DNA of 64,000 nt, taken from positions 134,589 to 198,588 of the forward strand of contig JADIIX010000008.1 of assembly GCA_027604505.1 (NCBI GenBank), read 5' to 3'. The position numbers and the translations under genes were made by a program. The notes under the pieces were generated by a model. The model was given only the letters and a program-made list of their open reading frames with translations. It searched no databases and had not been told where the DNA came from. Position 1 is the first letter of the stretch, and each line of letters opens with the position of its first letter. Below, one piece after another: positions 32,143 to 42,011 of the stretch. The stretch is from Gonapodya sp. JEL0774 (Eukaryota; Monoblepharomycota; Monoblepharidomycetes; Monoblepharidales; Gonapodyaceae).

Positions 32143-32148
32143 TTTTTG
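32143..32148 (+). terminator. Pol III oligo-T terminator of tRNA-Gln copy 1
   Basis: A run of T follows the last acceptor base directly, as expected for RNA polymerase III termination. Confidence 0.7.
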
Positions 32149-32385
32149 TTCCATCTCATAAAAACAGTAACTCCAAAAACATTAGCAACTTGAATTTTGC
32201 CGGTGAACCCTTCTCAGTGAAAAGGTTACTCAGTAACACTTGGTTCTAGCGAACCTGCATCTGATTTGTGGATTGGATTGATTCGGACAAAGTTTGTTGA
32301 CCAACAAATTCTTTGCGCTCATGCGGTTCATGACTGAATAGTGGTCCTGCTCTTGTATTATAGTCTACAAGATGTGTTCTGAGCG

Positions 32386-32415
32386 GTGCTCACTTTGCCA
32401 CAAAAAAGTGAGCAC
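32386..32415. repeat. Perfect 11-bp inverted repeat (hairpin)
   Basis: GTGCTCACTTT and its exact complement AAAGTGAGCAC are separated by eight bases. It lies between the two tRNA genes and outside any gene. The arms are too long to be expected often by chance in 64 kb. It may be a hairpin terminator-like or binding-site structure; no function can be assigned. Confidence 0.7.
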
Positions 32416-32876
32416 GACGATTCAGTTGAGCCAGTTTTGTTGGGTTGGCCGGTCCCTATGCACTCAGACCTGAACTCATCCACGATCGTTGCAACCATGG
32501 CAACTGGGACAGATGTAGCGAAAGATATGTATTCAAAACGTGAACATGAACAGTCAGCAATCATCGCGCATCAGTGTCTGAGCTCTCTGTCGTAGGTGTG
32601 AGTATGTAGTTGTGGCACATGGCCAATCGCACCCTGCCCAACTGTCTGTCCTCCGCTGTCCGCACAATTAGAGTAACAACTAACAGGTATGTACGGATTA
32701 TGTAGTCACTATAGCCATGGGCACAGTGCACACCAGCCTCTGAAACCTGAAGTAGACTCTCGGTTTCATTTTTACGATGTTTGTGGTCATAATGTTGGAG
32801 AATCGCTCTATTTGAGGAGCAAAACATAAAAAATTTTAACAAGGGTTTATATAATATTTTAATGAGTGTTTCAATG

Positions 32877-32948
32877 TGCCCTATGGTGTAATGGTTAGCA
32901 CTCAGCACTCTGAATGCTGCAATTTGAGTTCGATTCTCAATAGGGCCT
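32877..32948 (+). tRNA. tRNA-Gln (CTG), copy 2
   Basis: Identical to the copy at 32071-32142 over all 72 nt, including the unusual first base, and again followed by a T-run. The flanks differ beyond two or three bases, so the duplicated segment is essentially the gene itself. Same strand, 806 bp downstream of copy 1. Confidence 0.93.
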
Positions 32949-33053
32949 TTTTTTGCAGCAACAGCGCTCTTGGAGCGGCACTCTGCCTCAGAAGTACACT
33001 CTGGAACTTCTCTATGGGTGTGCAGACAGATCCTGGTATTTTGAACTATATTA

Positions 33054-35655
33054 CTAATGTCTGCGCTCCATCTTTGCTGAAATTACTTGAGTAAACAAGG
33101 TCATCAGAACACCCATCATAACCATGAACATCCAGATTGGGGGTATCGGTATTCCCGATTCCCCCAAAGATGTGTTGAAGTGGCTCCAGAACCGACGATT
33201 GGGTTTCCCGCGGAGTGTTGCAGCTTTTCCCGATTTCTTTGCGGATTCTATAGAAGACTTTAACGAATCCATCTCTTCCTCAAACAGAGTCGTGACTGGG
33301 GAGTGATAGGGTTTGGATCCAGTGTTGGGTGTTGAAGGTAATATAGGTTAAAAGGGAAGACCCAGAACTCCCAGCAGAACAACTTTGCAAAACTCACTCC
33401 TCCGTGCGGAACCAGTCTCGTAAACACGGTTGTCACCCCACTGCAGCTCCTCACCAGAGGTCTCGTCCATTGCGATGCAGAAATACATTTTGCCAACCTT
33501 CATCGTCAGTCAACAGTAAGATCGCCGATGAATTACTGAAAAGTTACTGATCAGACATCGATGTCGTCGGCGCACTTACATAGCTCATGACAGCAATTCC
33601 TATTGATCCCGGTGAGGCGTGACAAATGGGATTAGATACAAAAATTTTGCTGATGGTGGCCCCACCCCACTTGAGGACAGCAGAGAAATGGACCGGTGAC
33701 GAGAGTGGCACATCTCAGACATTGACGACCCCTTGACAAAGTGCCAACTCACCTTGATGGGTTCCGCGGGACCCGGCACGTTGGAAATTCCACCGTACGA
33801 GGGTGCCATGGATGCTTCACCGAAACTGCACCGGAAGACCGTACATGTTTCAGGAATCGAATAACTAATAACTGTGCATGAATCACCCACCTTGCGGGAA
33901 ACATCCACGCCCCTCTCAACACCATATCCAACATTTTCGCTTGCGCGGCCAGAGCGGGCCTGAAAATCTTTTGCCAATCCATCCATTCGCTGACGTGATG
34001 GATATACTGTATTATGGGTAGCGGCGCCGCCGACATAGGCATTGGGCTTCGCGGGAAGATGCAATTAAAGGCCAAAAGCTTGTTGGACAGGGATGTGTCG
34101 GAGAGGGTTCGGCTTGAGACCGGAATTGCGAAATTCATTCGCTCGTCGCGAAGTGCACCGCGCTCGCGAAGGTACCGCTCGATTGCACGACCAGTGACTC
34201 CGAGTACCACATCATTTAAGGAGACACCAAGAGCATCCTAGTATGTTTCAAGCAATAAGCAGTGAAGGGTAGTCAGTCTCTCTGAACCCTTCAGAACGCC
34301 CGTGGAACTCAAATACAGTTCTATATTTTGGGCAACACACCTTCATGGCTTTGACCTCTTGCAGCGACACTCCGTCTTTAGAGAAGTAAATTTGTTTCCT
34401 CGGGTGCGAATCCAACGTTGTGAACTCTCTCGTTTGCCTCTCCCCCTTCCTCCCAGTCAATCGCAAACTGGCCCTTGACTTCACAATCCTGGTTTGGACA
34501 AATAGCGCGTACATTATGTACCCGAGGAAACCAATAATCGTGGCATACACTGTGCAAATGAAGGTCAGCACAGGATTGGGTTTCGCGACGTGCCTGAGGC
34601 TGTATTGGGCAGACGTCGGTTGATCCGTGAATAGGGAGCGAACCATCCCCTCTCCGTCAGCAATGGCATGCTGTGGTGAAATGGTGTGAGGTGTTACTAT
34701 TTGGGAGACACCAGCGTCAGAGGATTACACGCTGCAAAACACGTACGTGACAGCGGTCGATTGTGGCCATCCTGTGGAAGGACAGAACCAAGATACATCA
34801 ATTGATGTGCTAAACATAGAAAGCTCTGAACTTGAAAACGTCGATCTTGAATCGTGGTGTCCGAAAAGAACATCCGAATCCGTGCCACATCATCACTAGA
34901 CCACCCTTTTGTTGCTCACCGTCCTCCCTCTAACCCCCTAACGAGATAGAACCGCCATAGTGGCTTGTCCAGATCAAACGGTTTACAGGACAGCTCCGAA
35001 ACGAGCGTGTGGAGTTGTTCGTCTGTGCCAGGTGCGGGCTTTCCAGTCCGCGATTCGGGGGAGGTGGCATGAGTCAGTCAGTGAACATCGGTTTGGTTCA
35101 GTCATTAACAAAGAATTCTGGAGCGAGTTCTGGAGCCCCACACGCCGACACCATCTCCAAACGCAGTAAGCATAGCCCCCAACTGATGCGAACAGAGCAC
35201 TCGACGAGAGGCATACCCGGGCCTCCACACCACCACCAACACTCACAAGCTCCACCTCTTGTATGTGATCGTCCCACACGAAATCCTTCGCCTCGCCTTC
35301 GAAGTAGGGTCTCCTCCACCAGTCCCTTTTGTCACCCTCCCTGACAAGCTTTCCGTAGAACCTACAGCGAGTAGGATCGTCGGCGCGCACCCGCTTGGAG
35401 CGCAACGTGGTGCGGACGTGTTCGAGGGTCATTGGGTTGGCGAAGGGAGGATCGTAGACTGTCGGAAGTACATTAGGGGATGTTTCGAAGGTTCGTAGCG
35501 ATAATAGGTCGACTGGGTGGTGAGGAATTCAAATGGAAAGTGTTCCTTCGACAGGGGGACTTACTAGACACTGCAGAGCCCGCCATGTTGTCAAAGTTGG
35601 GAGAGGTAAGACCTCCGAAGAGAATATCAAGCCCCGTGAGGTAGGAGCGGGGCAT
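33054..35655 (-). CDS. Wax ester synthase / diacylglycerol acyltransferase (WSD1 type)
   Basis: WS/DGAT enzymes esterify fatty acyl-CoA with fatty alcohols or diacylglycerol. The ATG at 35655 gives MPRSYLTGLDILFGGLTSPN. Later exons include FYGKLVREGDKRDWW and WWRRPYFEGEAKDFVWDDHI. The catalytic HHxxxDG motif is rebuilt exactly across an intron: RCH, then HAIADGEGMVRSLF at about 34660. A hydrophobic helix (TVYATIIGFLGYIMYALF) follows, so the protein is likely membrane-bound. The C-terminal WES_acyltransf-C/DUF1298 part shows DVVLGVTGRAIERYL-like (VLGVTGRAIERYLRERG), FAIPVSSRTLS, ISNVPGPAEPIK and SIGIAVMSYVGKMYF. The tail carries a second hydrophobic segment (PPIWMFMVMMGVLMTLF) before the stop at 33054. 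At least ten exons. Confidence 0.85.
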
Positions 35656-36455
35656 CACGGAAAATGATGTTGCTTTCACAACTTCAATGGCGATTCGAGG
35701 GAATGTAGGTCAGAACAGACGAGGACGCTGGCGGTCACCGAAAACAGAAAACGAGGTCGGGTGAGGGAATTCTTGTGTTGATGGTGTTCCAAAATCTCGC
35801 AAATAGACGAGGGTGACAATGACTATGAACAATGCATATGCTAGTCGGTAGAAATTGGCCGATTACCCATGTGATTTGATTTGGCACTGGAATCCTGTTT
35901 TTGAAAAACGCAAATTAATGATTTCATAACGTACTCACTTTGGCGGGAATCAGACAGAGGGTGACGACACGAAATTCTATTTGCTTGCATTTGCACGTCT
36001 GCCCTATAAAGTTCGTTCGCACAACATTCACCTCAAGCGCCCCATCCCTTGACTCCCGTCACACCAACACAGTCATTCTTCCAGCGCCAGAGTATACTCT
36101 CGCTGCATATGCCACCCCAATGTCCGCAGGCCGCCTTGGCAGTGGGAGGAACACGTTTTGAACTTTCGTTTTGGAGGACTCACGGACGCGTTCGTTTGAT
36201 GAAGCGAGGGTGGTGGTGGCGGGATAGAGCGCGTGGGATGTGGTGGAGGCAGAGAGTTTGGTGGTCGAGGTTTTGGCAGTGACCGCCGGGAGGTAACCCC
36301 ACCTTAAGTGTTCAGCGAGTGGGATTTGAATGGGAATGGAGGTTTATGTAAGAGATTAAAGGACAGAATTGATTAGGTCAGCGAAACATGAGTGGATGAG
36401 GTAAGGACCGGGGCGTTGAGTTGTTCGTGGTTGAGAGACGTGAGTCCACCGCGAC
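35656..36455. other. intergenic, no clear gene
   Basis: About 800 bp upstream of the wax-synthase gene. Open frames on the plus strand at 35940-36282 lack family resemblance. No RNA gene or repeat was recognised. Confidence 0.4.
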
Positions 36456-36877
36456 ATGACGCGATTCAAGTGGAGCACGGCACATGGCGCCATCCACAAG
36501 CCGGTGCTCAAACTCGCAATTTGTCAATAACTCTCGAGATTCATCAAAATCGACGACGTGCAGGTGGCCACAATCGGCCACCATGACTATTCCGGACCGA
36601 GAGCGCACCCGCTCGGTCGCCACTATGAGCAAGAGAAAGCACTCGCTCGATCGCGCAAGCATTTAGGTATCAATTGAGTATTCGTGCAAATTGGGACGGT
36701 GGGCTGGCTGATGCAATTTTGGTCCTGATTCGATCCTGTCCTCCCCAAAAATCTGCCCCTCAACCCATCCAGTTCTCTCTGAACCCGTTTTCAACTTACT
36801 GTCCCATCAAAACTCTAGCTGTGCACTCGCCAAGGCCGTACATAGCGCCCTGGACGAATGGAACTACCACCCAGTAG
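36456..36877 (+). CDS. Small unknown protein, tentative two-exon gene
   Basis: The best supported part is an exon that reads FIKIDDVQVATIGHHDYSG and HPLGRHYEQEKALARSRKH and ends at a GTATCA donor (36668). After a CTCTAG acceptor near 36820 a second exon adds AVHSPRPYIAPWTNGTTTQ before TAG, in phase. Upstream in the same frame is MTRFKWSTAHGAIHKPVL starting at 36456, but one in-frame TAA (36528-36530) separates it from the exon, so another start or a tiny intron is required. The product would be about 60-90 aa, basic and His/Arg-rich, similar in character to small mitochondrial proteins. I do not recognise a family. Confidence 0.35.
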
Positions 36878-37098
36878 AAGATCTGGGTACCCAGTGGCTG
36901 CGGAGGAGGCGGGGGAGGCATTTGAAATTGTGGATGAGCAGGCTGTGACTGGTTGGGGTGGGGTCGGGCAGACATGGACGGGAAGGTGGGGATGTAGGGG
37001 TTGCAGAGTTTCTGTGAATCAATTGGTCTGTGATTGATGGGGTGGGTAAATGCATTCCACCAAAACTGGAACGATCGTCATTCGTTGAAAGCACGACC

Positions 37099-37435
37099 AT
37101 GGCTGCGTACGTTGGCCTTTTGATTCGAGTTCTGGATTTTCAGTGCATAATCCACTGTTCCCCGTTGTCTCCTTTCTCCTCCCCATATTCCTGGCGTGAC
37201 TGTTCTTCACATATCACCCAACAGCCGGGCGTCCCAACCCCCATCAAAAGACTCAATTCTCGTTTCTCCCCAAACGCGCCCTCCACTCCCTCAATGGGTC
37301 CAGTCCTGGATTGCTCTCGCAATGGACGTTGTTATCAAGCCCTTCTCGACGGGCCTGTTCATGGGCATGGCAGGAATCTGGGTTCGAGACTGGCAGGCGA
37401 GAAGGAAAGCGAGAGGCAAGCTTGCGATAGCATGA
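37099..37435 (+). CDS. Small single-pass membrane protein (72 aa), possible mitochondrial outer-membrane type
   Basis: Exon 1 contributes only ATGGCTGC before a GTACGT donor; exon 2 (37225-37435) joins in phase to give MAARASQPPSKDSILV and a Pro-rich N-terminus, then WVQSWIALAMDVVIKPF, STGLFMGMAGIWVRDW and a basic tail QARRKARGKLAIA. The helix contains GLFMG (a GxxxG motif) and is followed by Arg/Lys residues, the arrangement of small alpha-helical proteins of the mitochondrial outer membrane such as Mim1/Mim2. Sequence identity to those is not established by eye; this is an analogy. The first exon is very short but the phase, donor and acceptor are all canonical. Confidence 0.5.
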
Positions 37436-37928
37436 TGAAGAGATGGGTTTAGGTTGGAAGTGCATTCGGATCCTGACGAACCGTGGTGATTCTTTGAGAA
37501 GCGATCGAGGAGAAAGGCATGGGGCTCGGTGCTACTACTATGGACTATATGGGATGAAGTCGGTTTCATGCTTTAGGTGGTTTGTTCGAGGACATGGCTG
37601 GAGTTGTTGGAATGACTGATAACTAATCGGACCTCTACGGAATCCACGCCTTTAAAAGTTCAGAAATTGTTCCACTAGATTTGTCATGATAGCATCACAA
37701 GACAGAGGAGATGCCTGGAGGATGTGCATTCGGTCGAAGGTCTACATTTCCCCGCTCACGCCAAGGTTATTACATTACCGAATCCGCAATACAGTTTTGA
37801 AGTGCCGAAACAATACTCGCGTTGCCGCGAGCCGTTGTGTTTGGATCTGCAACGAACCTTCGCATTCTCACTGGTGTCGTGTGACCCGTCGCTCTTCCAT
37901 CAACCATCCCCAAACACACTTTTGGAAC

Positions 37929-39417
37929 ATGTCGAACCGCCGGCCACCTTCTCCTCCCAAACAGCTGCCACCACTAACATCGTCCCCAAAGGAGCGGCTT
38001 CCATCTCAACCCAAACCGGCTCCCATATCCCCGACTACGTCCTCGGGAAAGCAACCCGCTAAACCATCATCCCCCACCTCAGCTTCAGGATCGACATCTC
38101 CACGGCGACCTACATCAGCATCCGGATCGAATAAGGCTGGGACTGGTGGTGCCGTTACCATGGCGGGTAGCAAGATTCCTCCGGCGTCATCTAGTGCCAC
38201 TGTGTCCGGACGGCCGGGATCGGGGAGGATTGCAGGCAAGACAGCGCCGGGAGCGGCTGCAGTGCCGACAATGAAAACGACGGCGCAGAAGCATCAGCAG
38301 CAGCAACCTCCCTCACTCTCTAGGCCTCACCCGGCGTCCTCCACGACCACTTCGACCCCTTCCCTCTCCTCACACGTTTCCCAGGCCTCCCAAATCTCGC
38401 ACTCCGCGGAAAATAATCCCCCGCTCCCAGCCTCTTCTCTTGTAAGCCTTTCTTCGCTCTCATCCCTCGCTTCAAAAACTGCTGCCGCCGCCGGAGGCGG
38501 GGACAGTAAAGGAGCAGTGAAATTCGAGCAACAGGGCCAAGGAAAAGCACCCGATGCGACGTACTATCATGTGGGTCTTCGCATGTGTGAAGTAGTCGCT
38601 CCGGGGAACCGTTCGGGATATTCACGATGGCACCGCAATGCTCGTTCTCTCTTATCTTCCGAGACACGAAAAGAGCGGGCACGACTGACCGAGTTGGCAC
38701 CGTTTAGGATGTGTAAGATGTATTCCAGCTCATCCTTCGTGTCGCACTTTGACAACGAACGCTTCCACTTCGGTGGGAGCGAAAAGAAAGCGAGAACCAA
38801 CTTTCCGGCGATCTATTGCACCCCATGTGTAGTGTCTAAGGGGTAGTAGACGGAACGAAGCACTCCCCCGGATCTTGGAGGGTTGGTGCTCGTTACACAT
38901 GTCACGGGTCTCGCAGTGGCAATACCTCTCTCCCTCCTCTTGCTGAACGCACCTTTTCTTCACTCTAAATAATGGTTGCTATCCTGCCCAACTACTCCAT
39001 TCATCTAGCTTTCTGTCTACGGTGCCCCCAAACTTTGCGTAACACTGCGCGCATGGCCTCGGAAAAGGTTCTCAGAGAAATGGTCGCGAGATGGCATGCT
39101 GAATCCAAGTGCGTTGTTTCCTTGCTGTTTTAAGAAAGTGGTGACGAGGAGGTGTAGCACCGAAGATCCCAACTGCCAATTGGCAGCTTGCCGCAGTGTT
39201 CTCACACAAATACGTTCGCACAACTGCAGCCGAAACCTCGTGCCCCATCGCCCAGTTCCTCCACCCACCATACGAACTCAAAGAATCCATTGAAGGAGTT
39301 TGGAGTACGGAAATTTGGGAGAAATGTGCGGAGACTGCACGGAGGGTGGTCGAGGAATGCAAAGTGGAGGAGGACACGGCTGGGGAACCCAAAGTAGCGG
39401 GAGATTTGAAGGTGTGA
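37929..39417 (+). CDS. Ser/Pro-rich protein of unknown function
   Basis: From ATG 37929 (MSNRRPPSPPKQLPPL) the first exon encodes about 215 residues dominated by Ser, Pro, Thr, Gly and Ala, with QQQQ and repeated SLSSLSS, and therefore predicted disordered. It ends in APDATYYH at a GTGGGT donor. I join it to exon 38991-39111 (LSVYGAPKLCVTLRAW, KRFSEKWSRDGML) and then to 39196-39417, which is folded in character: KYVRTTAAETSCPIAQF, LKESIEGVWSTEIWEKC and ARRVVEECKVEED. Both joins keep phase at GT-AG sites. A competing frame near 39054 (MASEKVLREMVARWHAES) looks natural but does not connect in phase. No family is recognised. Confidence 0.4.
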
Positions 39418-39673
39418 GATGTATTTTTGAGGTATGCTTGAGTGGAGGGTTGTTCACAGTCGTACTGAAGTGAGGGGAAGTGAGTGAAAACACAGACTGA
39501 GAGATATGGGAACTAGCGAATGTAATCTTGTGATGCATTTTATTACGCAGTTCTCTGAAGTGGCACCGCCCCTGAATCAGTCAGTTGAAATATTGGATGG
39601 GTTTGAGAGCACACCGCCACAAAATTCTCCGATATCTCACTTTCCCATCTCCCGACGCCGACTGCTCCCCGCA

Positions 39674-41766
39674 ATGTCTCGATTTCTTGTTCTCTTCGCG
39701 GCGTTGCTTCTCTGCTCAGCTCTCCAAAGCGTCTCAGGACAGCTCGTAGCCTGTACTTCAAATGATGACTGTACCCAGGGCTTTAAGTTTACTGCGCCGG
39801 ACAACGCTTACAGATCGTGCTTAACTGGATACTGCTACTGGTGCGTGTGAGATTGGGGAGATTCGGTAGATTGGCATTTGTTCCCTGTCAGAAAGTTCAA
39901 TTGTGGGGAGACCAAGTGAAGAGCGCACTCATGTATCTACGGTTTACATTGTGAATTCACGGCGAATCTGATACTGGTGGATAAGGGCATGTAATAACAA
40001 GGTTAATCCGTGAGTTCGTGATGCGTTGATGCCCTCCGTAGCCAAAAAAATGTAACGATGCTCGAACTCGCTCTCTCGAACATCCAGAAAAGGATACACA
40101 TCGGTGAGATGGCAACAGGCGTTGGCTCACTCTCGTCGCGAGTTATAGCTTATTGCTTCCTGGGGAACAAGAGTGTTTGCGATGGTGGAACGTGTGGATC
40201 GTCCTATTGTGGAGGAGCACCGTATAATTCCTCAATCGGTAGGTTCTCATTGACGGCACCAGTTTGCGTCTACGAGTGTCATGTGGGAGGCACTTGTGCA
40301 GAAGAAAGGTGGTGGACGAGGGTGTTTGTGGGAGAAAGACCCCGGCTCGAGCGACCGTAAACTGACCATGTAATAGCTCACGGATCGGTCGCATGCGGCG
40401 CACTACTGACTTACTTCATGCGAGCCGTGAGATGGATAACTAATTGCACGTCCATTATCGTCATCGATGTCCTGCCAATTGTAGGGTGCCGCTACGACAC
40501 TGGCACGAAAGCCCTCCGCTGTGGACGCACCTGTGATGACGGTGTTACTTGGAGTGATAACCTCACCAGCTGCGGTGGGACCCCACCCTCCTCTGGCGTC
40601 TCCGGAGCCCTCATTGGAGGAATCGTCGGCGGAATCGTCGCCGTTATTGCTCTACTGGCTCTTGGATTCTTCCTCGGCAGACGAAACAAAGCGAAAGCTA
40701 ATACCCGCTTGTCGACCGTGCACGATGGGACGGATGATAATGGTTCCGGGCTCAAAAGACCTTTGCTGGCGGTTGAGGGCCCGACGTATGCCAACAGTGA
40801 TGTCTCTCAACGGTTGGCACCGCCAAGTCAATACTCCGTATCATCCGGGGGTACGGGAGGTACCCAGAGCTTCGTACTGCCAACAATGGGTCCAGGTGGT
40901 GCGTTACCGTTCGTTTTGATTTAGCTGCCAATACGTGTGACTCGGGAACTTGTTTACTGATGAACTCTTCCCACCTCTAGGCCAGGACGCGGGGGTGGCG
41001 AAGCCAGTGAACCAAGTTTTCACAGCTGTTTTTGAATATGCGGCCCAAAACATGGTTAGTGGGGTGAGGTTTTTGATTGTCGTCAGCTTCTAGCTGTGAT
41101 TGGTGCCTCTTCCGGTTTACAGGATGAATTGTCTCTTAGGACAGGGGATCAAGTGTTCGTGCTGGAGGCATACAACGATGGGTGAGTACGCGAGGTGATG
41201 AATTTTCATACTCCTTGGATGATGATACCGGGTGGAATTTGACAATGTGGTCCATCAGGTGGGCTTACGCTACGGCGTCTACAACTATGGCCAACTCAAA
41301 TCCAACGCAGGGATATGTACCACGTGAGTACCGCGTATTGCGAATTAGCCTCGCAGTTTATCGCATTGTAATGTCGCTTTCCGCAACAGTTTCTGCGTTG
41401 GTTTTGAATCCTGCGTCCCAAGTCACGTCCATCGCGTCCTCCCAAAACACTCACGAAAACCACACGTATTTTCCCTCAGCAGCCATTAACCTGGACAACT
41501 TCAACAACCAGTCAATGGCTTTCCCTCAATCGCAGGCCTTCTCTCAATCTCAATTTGTGTCGGCGCGGTCGATATCCCTGACCGCGAGCTCACGGAGACA
41601 ACACCAGCCTGAAGTGCAGGACGTGAAGGGGCCAATGAGCGTCACTTCTTCGAGCAATTCCACAGCTGTAGGACCTTCGAGCGGCCCAGTCGGTAGTGGA
41701 AATTATGGACAATCTGGAGCGATATTTACCCAGACAGGGATGAGGTATGGAGGGAGCGGTTACTGA
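39674..41766 (+). CDS. Signal peptide - Cys-rich - TM - SH3 domain protein
   Basis: ATG 39674 opens a strong signal peptide (MSRFLVLFAALLLCSALQ), then a Cys-rich ectodomain whose exons include CTSNDDCTQGFKF, CLTGYCYW, VCDGGTCGSSYCGG and CGRTCDDGVTWSDNLTSCGG. A single membrane span follows (ALIGGIVGGIVAVIALLALGFF) [shown to 20: IGGIVGGIVAVIALLALGFF] with a basic stop-transfer RRNKAKAN. The cytosolic part carries an SH3 domain assembled from three exons: FTAVFEYAAQNMDELSLR, TGDQVFVLEAYNDG, WAYATASTTMANSNP, TQGYVP. The tail is Ser/Gln-rich. The layout suggests a surface protein that recruits proline-rich partners, comparable in topology to fungal osmosensor Sho1, though Sho1 has four spans. Ligand and partners are unknown. 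Confidence 0.7.
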
Positions 41767-42011
41767 CAACGCAAAAAGTCCCTTTTAAGAATGAGCTTTT
41801 CCATTGAAATGAACATTTTTATCGAGTGCCTTGTTTCTGGGTTGAAACCCGTGCTCTTGACAGGCGATTCTTCTCCTTTGGTCGTTAGATAATTTCTGCA
41901 ATACACTACTTAATTTCACGATCTCGGCAGAATATAAGGGATAGAACTGCGACTGTGGGTCGTCCGGGCCAGTGTTTTGGAAATCAAGCGGATTCAGAAT
42001 GTTGCAAATCC

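Noticed and set aside
32071-32948. tRNA-derived SINE pair
   Set aside because: Both copies fold as complete tRNAs with terminators, and their flanks do not resemble each other beyond a few bases.
39051-39120. MASEKVLREMVARWHAES as the start of a separate gene
   Set aside because: It looks natural but does not connect in phase to the following exon, whereas the other frame does at the same splice sites.
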